Source: Bimastos eiseni (taxonomy: Eukaryota; Annelida; Clitellata; Crassiclitellata; Lumbricidae). Taken from it: DNA of 64,000 nucleotides. Below the pieces are notes generated by a model, which was not told the origin of the DNA, ran no database searches, and saw only the letters and a program-made list of their open reading frames with translations. Shown piece after piece: positions 1 to 13,363 of this stretch. The position numbers were made by a program, and so were the translations under genes. The DNA lies in contig OY365817.1 in assembly GCA_959347315.1 (NCBI GenBank), positions 2,452,295 through 2,516,294 on the forward strand, in the 5' to 3' direction. Positions within the stretch are counted from its first letter, which is position 1. Every line of letters starts with the position of its first letter.

Positions 1-224
1 TTGTTATCACTGATGTGGATGGAATACTTACAGATCGTGTGGCCTATACCAGACAAAACAGTTTAGACCTTTAGTGACTATAATTATTTCAAGCAATATT
101 TAATAGCATGTTATTATTATTTGGTGTACCCAAGGTGTAAATTGTCCCTTGGGCTCCTTGATACTATCCAAGGAGTAAGAATGATTTTGGATCTCACTGT
201 CCTCGTTCCCTATTGAGATCCATA

Positions 225-860
225 CAAGTGCCTAATTGGGCAATGAAACTCTGTGTGTAAATTTATTATTCGTTGCAGAGATTTATATAGCACCCAGTCA
301 AGGCTACTACTCAGGAGCGCTCCCGGCTCCAGCACGTTTAAAAAGAACAGTTTTAAGGCAAGTATAAAAAAAGTTAACTCATGGCGACAACCGCAACACC
401 AACGGGAGCATGTTCCAGAGCGAGGGGCGAACAACTGAGAAGGCACGATTATGCTTAGTAGTTGTACGGGCAAATGGGACAGTGAGCATGCCTCGCTCAG
501 TAGAGCGTAGAGAGCGGCGACCCAGTACACTCAAAGTAGAGTAACAGAGATCACGAAGATAGGCTGGGTGAGACCTAACAAGGACCGTCATACCAAAGAG
601 ATGATACGGTACGAGATTCGCTGTTGGAGGGGAGCCAGTGGAGCACATCCAGCATATAGCCGGATACATAGCCAAATTTAGGAATGTGTCCAACAAGACG
701 TGCAACAGAACGCAGGATCCGCTCCAAGCACCGCAAACACCCAGCTGGAAGGCCTGCATAGAGTGGAGTCTGGAGTTAGTGAGCGGGAAACAGTTTGAAG
801 CTGACGCAACTGGTAGTAAATATATGGTAGATGTATTGAAAGAGGTGTTTTGTCTTACAC
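225..860 (-). mobile_element. non-LTR retrotransposon ORF2 C-terminus
   Basis: Minus-strand frames read VARLVGHIPKFGYVSG and LHWLPSNSE, then [37 protein letters not shown] and PSLWNMLPL. These are the hallmark end motifs of CR1/L2/Jockey-type LINEs. It is frameshifted, with its 3' end (TATATA-rich) toward 270. A sister copy lies at 28640-28985. Confidence 0.88.
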
Positions 861-2144
861 AACCCACCAGAAATTACAAACAAATGACGAACCATGTGAT
901 ATCATTATTATTATTATTGTTACCGGTATTGTTATTGCTATTGTTTATTATTGTTGTTGCTGTTGTTGGTTGTTTTTGTTGCTGATGTTGTTATAAGTAT
1001 AGTTATTGCATGGTTATTACGTCTATTTAATAATGCATGTGCTCAACTAGTAGTTATTCCTTCCCTGATTTTTAAAATTCGTTTATTTAGTTCAAACTAA
1101 TAAACTCCAGTTGTTTGTTTGATTGCATGTAATAATTGTGATTAGCAATATCTATCATCTTTCTGCTAAGCTCTGTATTTGATGCTGCCCCATATCAATA
1201 ATAATAACAATGCTTATTATTGCTAACAGCATTTAACTGAGGCGAGATCGAAATAACCTCGAGCTCTCATGGGACGAACACATGAGCAGAGTAAAATGTT
1301 AGCTTGTCCTTTGGGAGTAATATCTAGTGTCACCCCTTTAGAAATTTATAGGTCATTGTAAAATCAAGTTATTTGGCTGAGCTAACTCTTTCAACAGTAT
1401 ATTCATTTAGCTATAAAGAGTTTTTTTTTGCATTAAAGTTGTGTTATTATTTTATTGTTATTTTTTGTCCCAAAGCAGGAATACTTCTTAAGGATTTAAA
1501 CAGAGTAAAATGGAAATTATCACTTAATATTTGAATATTATTATTTCTACAAAGAAGAAATAATTTCTAATATTAGTTATATTATTTTCCTATTCTTCTG
1601 TATACTCTTCCTTTTCCTATTATTATTATTATTTTTATTATTATTATATTTAAGACAAAGTGATTATTATCCCTCAGGAGGCTAAAATTTCCAGAGACAG
1701 TTAATAGCATTATGATGATGATTGTGATGATGATGTTGTTTTCGTTATGCCATCATGATAATGACCGTCGTATTGTCGTGGGTTTAGAGTTGGCTTCAAT
1801 GTACCATCCGATGCATGTAGAACATAAAAGGCCTTATTTCTGTTCTAGGTCGTCATAACGTGATACTGATGCTGCCCAAGGGACGATCGCATTTTCTTCC
1901 TTGCGCAAAAACTCATCCATCAGCACACACCAAATGCCAAATACGTTCGGTGTCTGGTAGCGTCCGATAGTGTCTGGTGGTGTCCGATAGACATCGGACA
2001 TGGCGACTGGTTCGAACGTCTGACAGATCTTATCGACTTATTTCTTGATCGTCATGTGCGCCATTATCGACGAATGCAACAAACCTGAATGCCACCAAAG
2101 GACACGTCTCAATTCTGTCTGCAGGAATGCTGGCTGACAGGAAG
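861..2144. other. upstream region without a gene
   Basis: AT-rich with TTA/TTG tracts (900-980), ATT tracts near 1620-1660 and a short GATGATG run near 1710-1735. At 1940-2005 a short repeat of GTGTCTGGTRGYGTCCGATA appears two to three times. Confidence 0.6.
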
Positions 2145-2458
2145 TCCTGGTTGAGGGGCAATCCATGGTGAGGGGAGGCTTGACCGAGGTGAAGTGCCAG
2201 CTGAGGGGGAAACACTGTGTTGGGGAATTATCAGCCAAAGGAATACTGGATTAAGGGAAATACCAGCCAAGTCCTGGATCAGGGAAAATACCAGCCAAAG
2301 ACAATTACCCGATTAGGGCAAATCCAGCCGAGACAAAAAAGCAGCAGAAGGGAAGCACCGGCCGAACGGAGACACTAACCAAAGAAGGGCGCCGGCTGTG
2401 GGGATACTCTGGCCGAGGGAATTTTGCGGCCGAGGGGAAACACCGGCGCGGGGAGGCG
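2145..2458 (+). promoter_or_regulatory. probable 5' UTR / upstream region with degenerate repeat
   Basis: The 300 bases before the start codon contain loosely repeated blocks of about 25-30 bases built on a core like CCAGCCAAAGG or CCGGCCGAGGGG. They become GC-richer toward the ATG. No TATA box or clear initiator is visible, and the transcription start cannot be placed. The start ATG at 2459 has G at -3, and the protein begins only a few residues before the conserved first strand of the GTPase-like domain, as in known p190 proteins. Confidence 0.4.
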
Positions 2459-2864
2459 ATGTCATCGAAACGATGCGAGAACCGAACGTACAATGTCGCC
2501 GTCGTCGGGCTTTCCGGAACGGAGAAAGAGAAGGGTGCTTGCGGAATCGGAAAGTCATGCCTTATCAACCGGTTCATGCGCCCAATGGCCGACGAGTACT
2601 ACACGGACCACATATCCGTTCTGAGCCAGAGCGACTTTGCCGGACGCGTAGTCAACAACGATCACTTCCTCTACTGGGGCGATACAACAAAGACGGACGA
2701 CGGATTCGACTTTCGGTTCCACGTTGTGGAGCAGACGGAGTTTATTGATGACTCGTCGTTCCAGTCATTCCGCATCGGAAAGACGGAACCATACTACAAG
2801 CGATGCGCCATGTGCAAGCTCCAGTCGGCGGAGAAGCTCGCATACATCTGCAAGAACCAGTTGG
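2459..2864 (+). CDS. ARHGAP35: p190RhoGAP exon 1: P-loop half of the GTPase-like domain
   Basis: Encodes residues 1-135 plus one base. The P-loop is G26-A-C-G-I-G-K32-S33, inside the p190 signature [12 protein letters not shown]. The stretches [12 protein letters not shown] and VEQTEFIDD are hallmark p190 sequences. The exon ends in NQLG with donor GTAGGT (phase 1) and joins exon 2 to give NQLGLE, as in vertebrate p190. The start codon is the first ATG of this frame before the conserved region. Confidence 0.93.
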
Positions 2865-5800
2865 GTAGGTGATGGGATTAGCCACTGGATGTTATTCAAT
2901 CATTCATTTGAATATTTATATAGCAACCCACAAGAAGTCCATTTGGGGGGGGGCGCTCCCAGTCCAGCCATAGTAATTGTTGCCGTGTAAACTGTTCAGA
3001 GGTGTGCTCGGCTTGGCAACCCTGAGGAAAATAAGAGTGTCTTTGGGCAGCAAACGGACATGGAGTCTGAGAACCCTGCCGATGGCTTAGATAGGGTGAA
3101 CAAGGGTAGAGTTTTCCAAAAGAGGGGACCACAATACTGTCATGATAAGAATAATTTTTCTGTTATTACACTGATTCGTATGTAGAATATGCATCTAATC
3201 TGATGACTTCTCTTTGGACCTGGTACCCCATTGGTCATAGGGCTTCTGTTGAAACCTCCTCCTCCTTTGGGGTGGTTACTCTGTAGGGCTCATGGGTTGG
3301 GACCTGTCATTTGACTATCATCATTAACAGTTTACTCACTGAAGTTCGCCCAGTTCCACTTGCCCAGACGGCTTTGAATTTTCTTTAACATTAACGTTAC
3401 ACTTTTTTCCATCTGACTGATAACTGCGTGAAAGTGCCCTTGAGGGGCTGTTGAGATGCGTTTTGCAATTACTCTGTTGCACTCATTACATTACCTTTGA
3501 TAAGTCTATCACTGAGGCCATTGATTGATGCTTGATCCTTAGATTGTGTCGCTTCATAGTTGCATATTCATTTATTTAGAAAGAAAGCTATCTGACAAAA
3601 TGCTTAAACGCCAACATGAGTGACGATGGACAATAAAGGTAGCAAGGGTTAAATAACAAACTAGTAGACATTTTTACATAGTCTGTGGATAAGTTGAGAG
3701 TTGTCTTTGGGTGGGAGGGCATGGTTGTGTGCTCTAGGTCCTAACTGGTGAATGGTAAGGGGACGGCGTGGGGTAGGAGTTGCATAGTTGGTGATGATAA
3801 ATGTTGATGATTATTATTATATACACTGCTGCAATTATGTCTAGGACATGAGTCGACATTCACTTTGAGTGACTCGCAATAAAAATCAGAATTTGTTGGA
3901 TTGCTGGGTTGATATCCAGAAATTGCAACCATTACTATTGATGATTATAAGACAAGCCTTGTACATAGCAAGAAAACGTCGTCTGTCTGTCGGTTGGGAT
4001 GTTTGAAGTGGCAGATGCATTTAATTCTCGTCTCTAGAGGATGTTTTGAAGGGCAAAGTTTCAAGATTGGAAAAATGTCTTCATATCCATGGCTACCTCT
4101 CTGTGACAGAGAGAGAAAGGGTGTGTGAGACAGTGATACTGAGTGATACTAAGACAGACAGAGAAATAGACACACAGACAGAGAGAGAGAGAGAGAGTAT
4201 GTCCTTGTTTCTTTTAAATAAGGACTAACTAGGAGACATTCCTCCAGACTGAACATCTCCACACATCTGAAGGACTAACAATAGGAACCAGAGTTTCACC
4301 ACCACTTTTGACAACAGAGGCCGTTGCAGTCAACAGCAATCTGCTTGGCATAGTACAGCACTTACAGCTTACAATAGGCTAATGAACCCAAATGAATTTA
4401 TAAGAACTCGTTGAGACCACTCACTCATTCAGATAAGAGCAGAGCCAGAGAAAAGTAGAACTTGAAATGATATACAGCAGAAACAACAACATCTATGGGG
4501 AGTGACTGTATCAAATGCATCACTCAAATCAAGAGAAGAGATCATGTGGTGCCAGAGTCGGTTGAATGAAATATGGTGTTGAGTGTGTCATCATGTCAAC
4601 ATGAGCAATCACATTGGAATGATGTTACTATAATTTACATGCAGATTAAATTTTTTTTAAATGAACTGAAATTTGGAGTTGGTCTAACTAAATCCCTGGA
4701 GATAACTTGCTGTAAATAAGCGTTCAGACATTTTCGGTGTGTTTGCTCCGATTGGATAAATGAAGTGAAATAGGTTTGTTAATTTCATGGGCCACACAAC
4801 CTTTTTAAGATCAGACATTTCAATAGAAGTTACACATGAACAGTATTGAAAGCCAAAGGAAAAAGGCTTTAATAAAGAAGAGATTAAGTTGTGACGTGTG
4901 TAAAGGTTAATTTGGCCAATGTTGTTATATAAAACTACTTAATTACAACAGTAATAGTGACTGCATTAATTTTCTTGATAGAGACACATCAGTCTGTCAT
5001 GAATTCACTGGACATGGCATCCTGACGTCTTTTTAAGGATTGTTCTTCTGAAGACAAAAAAAAACTTTGGCAAAGACGTCCAACCCAATTCCTTCTTATC
5101 TGTATCGGGTTGATCTGGCCTTATCAGTGATCCTCTCTGTCTGTGTCTCTGTAGATATCTCTCAATCAATCTGTCTATTTGTCTTTCTTCCTCTGTCTGT
5201 GTTTCTCTCTGTGTTTACTGCTCTGACTCTCTATGTCTTCCTCTATCTTTCTCTGTCTCTCTGTCTCTCTGCATCCATGAGAAAATATCGCATCCAGATT
5301 GTTCTTGTTGTAAACTATCTGTTTGGATCCTTTTCTGGAGTTAATCAGTTCATTCATGTGTAACTGTCTCATCCTCTTTCAATGTACACACTTGTCTGTG
5401 TATAACCATGTTCAGTTGTTCATTGCGTAACCAATTAGACAATATCCCCAGAGTACCAAATCCGAGTATTTGGATGCGCTATTTGCCGGATCTGGGTACG
5501 AACCGAATAGTAGTGGCAACTCTGGCCCAGCAAGTACTATCCGCAGGCAAAGCTTAACATTTTTGAATTTCGTCACTTTTGCTGTTTCGCGTAATGAAAA
5601 ATTATCAAACTAAATATTTGTGGCTGTATTAACTACTAGTACGGCTTTGGTATTGTTAACCCAATCACAGACTATATTCCTGCGTAATCAATTTTATTTT
5701 GCATTAAAACTTATAACGGGGCAAAGGGTAGAGATCAGATGTACGTACGCATGGGAGAGGTGGTTGACGAAATGTACGCAGTGCAACAGGGGGAGCGGTG

Positions 5801-8800
5801 TCCAAAAATCCGATTCGTTTGCGTATATAATATGTGGATGGGCCCTTAACATTATTAGCTATCAGCTGGTGTGTGCTCCGAGATATTTTCCTCACCAATT
5901 TTACCATTCCCTTTCTGCCACAACATTGCGTGCTCTCAGATCCTCCAACTGGCTTGACTGTTTCGTTCCTTGTGTTACGATCATGATGGCTACATCCAGA
6001 TTCTTAGCCATCAGCAATCTCTCTCTATTGAATAAGCTTTCGAATTCTCTATGTTCTACCAGGATCTCTGGTGGCATATGTACTTCTTTCAGCACACACT
6101 GAATGTTACGGGCTGACCGCTCTAACCAATCGGCCACACCGGGCACAGTGGCCGATCGGTTAAATACGAGTATAGTATGAACGAATTAAGAAAAGTTAAA
6201 ACTGGAGTCGAATTTCACTGTCGGCAGACATGCGAGGTGTCTGTTACACCATATATTTGATCCTTGCCTGGGAACTTTCCCTTTCTATTTTACTATGAAA
6301 TTTGTGGCCGAGGCTGGACTCGGGGCGCCTCTGTGTAGATTTCTTGAAGAGGCGCTATATCAAGTTTCATTGATTGATTGATATACGTCTAATCGACCAC
6401 GTATACTACAGTTTCTTCTGATGTTGTCACAGGTCTTGAGCATGAGTTCGAGCAGAAGATGCTCCCAGAGGGACGTATCGCGATCGACGGCTTCCTCTGC
6501 CTCTTCGACGTCAGCCAGGTAGCACACCGTCCCATCGAACGCCAGGTTGACTACACGGCCTGCATCCTTCTCCATCTCATCAAGACGAAGAAACCGATCG
6601 TCCTCGTCACGACGAAGAACGACGAGGCCTACCGTCCGTTCGTCAGCGAAGCAGAACGCCTAGTCAACCGGAAGGAACTAAAGGAGCGCGGCGCAATCCC
6701 AATCGTAGAGACGTCGGCTCATGATAATGTCAACGTTGAATTTGCGTTCCTCACGCTCGCGTACATGATCGAGCGGAGCAACAAGAACCGACCGAAACTT
6801 GTCGCGTATGTGGACGCTGCCCGAGCGTGTCGCGAGGTCATGGACGTTGCCCGTGAGGCGTACCAGAGTCTTGTGCGGTCGCACGTTGGCGACTACAAGG
6901 CGTCGTGGCCGGTCGTTGCCAAGCGGCTGCAGAGCGACTCAGACTTTGTGCATTTCGTTGAGCTGTTTGGGACGGATCAGGCGGTGAAGTTGTTTCGGAA
7001 ACATGTAGGGTTTCTCAAGGAGGAGTTTGTTCGAGGCAGGCAGGCCGTGTATATGCACCGGTTGGAGGCAACCCTTCGGGACATACTACCGGATCTGGGC
7101 ATCATATCCGACAGGTTCGTTGTATCTTCATATTGACTTTCTCATTCGTCTTTCTAAGGTTCTTCTCTCTCCTCTTCAGTCACTGCTCAAAACATATGCT
7201 GGACTGATTGTCCGTTTTCCAGTTTCTCTTGCGTCTCTACCTTTATGTTTAATAATGAACTTCATTGACTCCCTTTCCATGCTTGCAAACAATTTATAAT
7301 TCTAGTTATGATCTTCAAGGCTTAGAAGGGTTTTGCCCGAATAATATCTGGTTGATGTAATACTTGGTCCTCATTCTGGTTTTTTCCACCGTCCACTTCA
7401 TTTGCTCAATATACTTGACCTCTTGGCTTCTCGAAATAGAACATCGATCTTTTGCTTCAATTGGTCCCTCTCTGTGGAATGCACTTTCTCCATCTGTTTG
7501 TTCTGAAATTCTATCTGGTGGTCTCTCAACCTCTCTTGCTTTTCTCAAAACCTCTTTTTGCGAGGCCTGTGCACTGGCAGCGCTTCTGAACGGTTCACAC
7601 TACTAGAAGCGCTTTATAAACACAATAAAATTTTGTAGTGGTAGGACTGTTGGTCTGGGGATCTACGTGTATTTCCTCGGAATAGAGATAGGTTCTAGAT
7701 TTCTGCTGCACGTGCTCTGGTATTGTTAATGCACTGTCGGTGGAAAGATGAGATGGCGAGGGAGGGGACTGACCTCAAACCCCCTGCATGTGCCAGTGCA
7801 GCTTAAGTTTAGCCAGATTTTTAATAAGTAATTGTAGCTGTAATTGTATCTGACATCTATATAAAATCTTCGATCTAGTAAAGCTACTGTTAAATAGAAC
7901 ATACTTGAGGCACTTGATAAACTGTGACAGGAAGAGACTAAGGAACCACAGCTCGTGAGAAAGGCGATCCCAGTTGGTTGGTCCAGCTTAGGCAGAGCCA
8001 CTGGGTTGAGCTGGTGCAGTATGCTTAGGAGGAGTGACTGTTAGGGGACCATCCAAGGGCAGCCGACGACCGAAGGGTGGATGCAACCCTTGACCAAAGA
8101 GACTGAAATGCAAAAGTCCCTAATGCATGATGTAGGAGAGCCAAAGACAATAATGCACATGAGGCCCTGGATCTTAAACTGAATGCACGGCTCAATGTAT
8201 GCATGTATGTATGTGTGTGTCTGCTCGTGTATGGCTGTATGTATGTGTGTGTGTCTGCTGGTGTATGGCTGTATGTATGTTTATTTTACTGTATACGCAA
8301 ATGGATGCTTAGCTCGGAGTGGCTTCCAGATGGCTGGAGAGTACTTGCACCTAAGCTGGAGAACCAAATGCGCCCAATGGCCTCATCCTGTCTCTTATTA
8401 GCCACGCCAACTCTCTGCTTTAGTCATACGCCCAACGGTGACACATACACACCCTACGCCTGTCTGTCTCTTTGTCTATCTCTGTCTGTCTGTGTCTGAT
8501 TGCGTGTATATACCTGGTTAAACAAGTGTTTTTTTTGTGTGTGTGCATTTATGTATGCTTGCGTGTATATAGAACATTGTAGGTATGTATTAATGTATCT
8601 ATATCTGTCTCTGTTTGTCTCTGTCTGAGAGAGCGGCAAAGCATGCGTAGGCTTTAGGCATCTCTCTCTGCCATTGGGAGATGTGGGTGGATGATGCTAG
8701 TCGATGATGGGGATACGGATGCTGGCACCGAGTTGCTGTGCGTGGCCTACACACCATGTCATGTCTAGCCATGCTAGACATTCATGCAGCCTAATTCTCC

Positions 8801-8813
8801 CATTGTATTTGCT

Positions 8814-8850
<37 letters not shown>

Positions 8851-9151
8851 ATTATATATATATATATATATCCACCGAAGGGTGGATGCAACCGTGTCTT
8901 GTTGGTTCTTGATTTGTGGACATAGCAGTTGTTCAGATTGAGGTTCTTTCATAGACTACGGCCACTTGCTGGACTTTTATGAAAATTTGATAAATTCATG
9001 AAGCAATTATGTGTATTTATTATAAAAATCTAATTAAAATTGCTCATTTATTAACAATTTAGGTAATTGTTTCCATCTCTAGTACATAAATTTGCATGCG
9101 TACATGTTTATAATATTGTCTCGTTTATTCAAATTAAACTGGCATACCGCA

Positions 9152-9219
<68 letters not shown>

Positions 9220-12200
9220 GTCAGTATACATCAGTGAATCAATGGAGAGCAGATGGTTGGTAAAAACACAAAGAAACTGACCCTAAAGGGACTGATCGCC
9301 CTTTGGCAGGGACACCCTTTATAAAATTAGTAGAAGCACGGTTATGCTAGTGAGTTCAAGACAATGAACAGGAAACTTATTAGTTAATTAATGGGCACAC
9401 AATTATACAAGGGTAATATAATTACATACTGTGAAAGAAAAATCTATGAAGCTAATGAAGAGTATGATTTTAAGCAAGACAACTCATCCAATGAATGAGA
9501 GAATTATAATTAAAAAAATTATTCTTGACGTTTTTTATAAACTTTAATATAATATATATATATATATATATATATTTACGTGCTAGTAATAGGTAAGTGC
9601 TAACTGATCAATTATATTATTATTGATTATATTATAATCGATTGGATGAACAGCTAAGTCTGACTGATAGCTGTTGCCTAATTGATACCAATTTTTCTGA
9701 AAATATAATAGAATAGAATATAATGAGTCTGAAGACCGTTTCAATGACTTGTTTTCTGGGTTAGTAGGCTAAGTGATGCACTTATTAGAGACGTGTTAAT
9801 GTTTGCATAGTGCAATAGTCAACTTCTGTAGCATGTCTTGACTGATATCGTGTCTTGTTGCTTCTTGATTTGTGGACATAGCAGTTGTTCAGATTGAGGT
9901 TCTTTCATAGACTACGGCCACTTGCTGGACTTTTATGAAAATTTTATAAATTCCTGAAGCAATTATGTGTATTTATTATAAAAATCTAATTCAAATTGCT
10001 CATTTGTTAACAATTTAGGTAATTGTTTCCATCTCTAGTACATAAATTTGCATGCATACATGTTTATAAATATTGTCTCGTTTATTCAAATTAAACTGAC
10101 ATACCGCAGTATTATTACACGAGATAATAGTAAGACTGTAACTGATGGTAACAAGTTTAACAGGAGTCAAATTTAACTGTATGGCAGCTTGCAAGGTATC
10201 TATCTATACTTTTGCTCATTTAGTAATGCCACCTAGCGAATGGAAGAATTAGTCAACCTATGGTGCTAGCAGGTGATGGACCCGTGTCCTTCTGATCTTC
10301 ATGCTAGTATCTTACTGCCATTAGCTGCCGTCTCCCTGCCCCTCTACCATGTCTACCCCCTCTACCATGTCTACCCCCTCTACCATGTCTACCCCCTCTA
10401 CCATGTCTACATATTCATATTCACCACAAGCGCATTGCATTGACTGGCTGATTTTTTGTACTATGTTAACCCTAAGTTCCCAAACAGTGGTAAAACGTGT
10501 CTGTTTGTGGCTCTATGAGATAGCCCCATGGGCGATCGATAGGGTATTGTCCTGCGCGGTGCACCACACATGGTGCCTCCTGAGTATACATATCTTGAAG
10601 GGGCGTTAGAAATGCTCGATAACATTACATTACACATACATAATTACATGCATACATGTACACTGTACTATGATTGTACACATTCAGAGATGGTGTATCA
10701 TGTGGGGTTTGGTAATTATCTTAAGTCCCCTGTATAATGTTTGCCCACTGTATGTTGTGTCCTCAATCCTCATATAGTTGCTAAAGGTCCTACGCTTGAG
10801 CTCTGATCCAAGCTGCGTATCTCATCGTTAGTTTTGTTCTGACTACGGTCTACTGTTTATTAATGTCTGATGTCGACTGATTCGTTGGTGAAGGTTATAG
10901 GCTTACGTTGAGTTTCAAAATAACGATCGAATATTTAAATTTATCGAAGCCCTAGAACCTTTAACTTCACTCGGCAGTATCATCTGCCATTATATACTAG
11001 GTTTATTTTCGTAATTGTTCTTAAAGTAATAATGGGGAAACCGTTACCCCTATAGTGTGGCTTTTAACCACCCAGGTGTCTGCCTGTGTCAGAGGTTACA
11101 CCTGAGGCAGTGTACTCGTGTTGGTGTATACTTGGCAGCAGGGAGTAACGCTGTGCGCTGTGGCCCTGCAATGCCACCAGGTGGCGTTGAGACCTGTTTA
11201 TGTCTATAGACAGAGCCTTGTCAATTAGCTGTACTTGAAATGTAGCCGTGTTAACCCTTAGTGCTCCCAGGCCATGCACCCCTTACTCCTATCTGCCATA
11301 CAGCTTTCGTGGCATCTCGAAACCTGATTACCTACTTACCTACCCACTGGCACGACTGGACCTGCATACCTACTGACTGTTGTACTGAAATACCCCCTGA
11401 GTCATCTAACCTTACCTTTCTACCTATTTGGATATGGATAGGTAACTGGTATCTCTAATTGCACTGGCAATGCTTCTGAAGGGTTTATGCTGTTCCATGA
11501 ACCGATACAATATATTATGCCTATTGGCCTATTAGTTACCTACCTACCTATTTCCTTACCCTATGACCCAGTAGTTGCCGGCCTATCTACTTAATGTATT
11601 GGTTACCTACCTATTTACCTATGTACTGATCTACTAGTTGCCTATCTACTAACTTAACTGCCTACTGACCTGAATGCATAAATGTAATGTGGTCTAACAT
11701 TTATGTAGCACCGATTGAAGATGTCTACTCGGAGGCGTTCTCTATGCTAGCCTAGATAATGTTGAATGTCATTACTAACGAATATGCCACTACACTTAAC
11801 AGAATATATACCTACCTATATCTACCTACCTACCTATATCTACCTACCTACCTAACCTACCTATATATACCTACCTATATCTACCTACCTACCTACCTAT
11901 ATATATACCTACCTATATCTACCTACCTACGTATATATACCTACCTATATCTAACTACCTACCTATATCTACCTACCTATATCTACCTACCTACCCATTT
12001 ATACCTACCTATATCTACCTACCTACCTATAAATACCTGCCTATATCTACTTACCTAGGTATATATACCTACCTATATCTAACAACCTACCTATATCTAC
12101 CTACCTATATCTACCTACCTACCCATTTATACCTACCTATATCTACCTACCTACCTATAAATACCTGCCTATATCTACTTACCTAGGTATATATACCTAC

Positions 12201-13330
12201 CTATATCTACCTACCTACCTATATATACCTACCTATATCTTCCTACCTACCTATAAATACCTACCTACCTACCTATATCTAACTACCTACCTATATATAC
12301 CTACCTATATCTTCCTACCTACCTATAAATACCTACCTACCTATATCTAACTACCTACCTATATATACCTACCTATATATACCTACCTATATCTTCCTAC
12401 CTATAAATACCTACCTACCTACCTATATCTAACTACCTACCTATATATACCTACCTATATCTTCCTACCTACCTATAAATACCTACCTACCTACCTATAT
12501 CTAACTACCTACCTATATATACCTACCTATATCTTCCTACCTACCTATAAATACCTACCTACCTACCTATATCTAACTACCTACCTATATATACCTACCT
12601 ACCTATAAATACCTACCTATATCTAACTACCTACCTATATATACCTACCTATATATACCTACCTATATCTACCTATCTACCTATAAATACCTACCTACCT
12701 ACCTATATCTACCTACCTACCTATATATACCTACCTATATCTACCTACCTATATCTACCTACCTATATCTACCTTCCTGCCTATATATACCTACCTATAT
12801 CTACCTACCTACCTATATATACCTACCTATATCTACCTACCTACCTATAAATACCTACCTACCTACCTATATCTAACTACCTACCTATATATACCTACCT
12901 ATATATACCTACCTATATCTACCTACCTACCTATAAATACCTACCTACCTACCTATATCTAACTACCTACCTATATATACCTACCTATATCTACCTACCT
13001 ACCTATAAATACCTACCTACCTACCTATATCTAACTACCTACCTATATATACCTACCTATATCTACCTACCTACCTATATATACCTACCTATATCTACCT
13101 ACCTATATCTACCTTCCTGCCTATCTACCTCTATCTGACAAACTTCATTCTTTCTCCCACTTATAGCCTACCTGTTTCAAATGCTTATGGAATTGTTTGC
13201 CTACTTGATCCATCTGGCTGTCTGTCCAACTTGCATATAAAACCTCTGTGGGGTGGTGGATCATTGTAGTGACTTTTAAAACTTTATATGGTGTTGATCA
13301 TTTTGGTGATTTTAGTAACTCACAAAGAAG

Positions 13331-13363
<33 letters not shown>

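Larger units (their letters stand above)
2865..6432. other. intron 1
   Basis: A 3.6-kb intron. It holds a weak minus-strand retroelement 3' end near 2895-3130, a TCTG-rich tract at 5130-5270, a hAT-like fragment at 5445-5560, a Harbinger-like copy at 5615-5845, and a possible tRNA-derived SINE near 6148-6290. No conserved coding exon was seen. Confidence 0.8.

Noticed and set aside
4046..4228. A short frame rich in Glu/Arg/Thr
   Set aside because: It is encoded by a GACAGAGA microsatellite.
5620..6102. A 160-codon plus-strand open frame
   Set aside because: Its first half runs backwards through a Harbinger-like copy and the rest has no recognisable motif.
8892..10112. LTR pair hypothesis for the 260-bp duplicates
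   Set aside because: Only about 700 bases lie between them, with no retroelement motifs and no matching ends.
11759..12058. A 99-codon open frame of Tyr/Leu/Pro/Thr repeats
   Set aside because: It lies wholly in the CTAC/TATA satellite; the frame is a product of the repeat.
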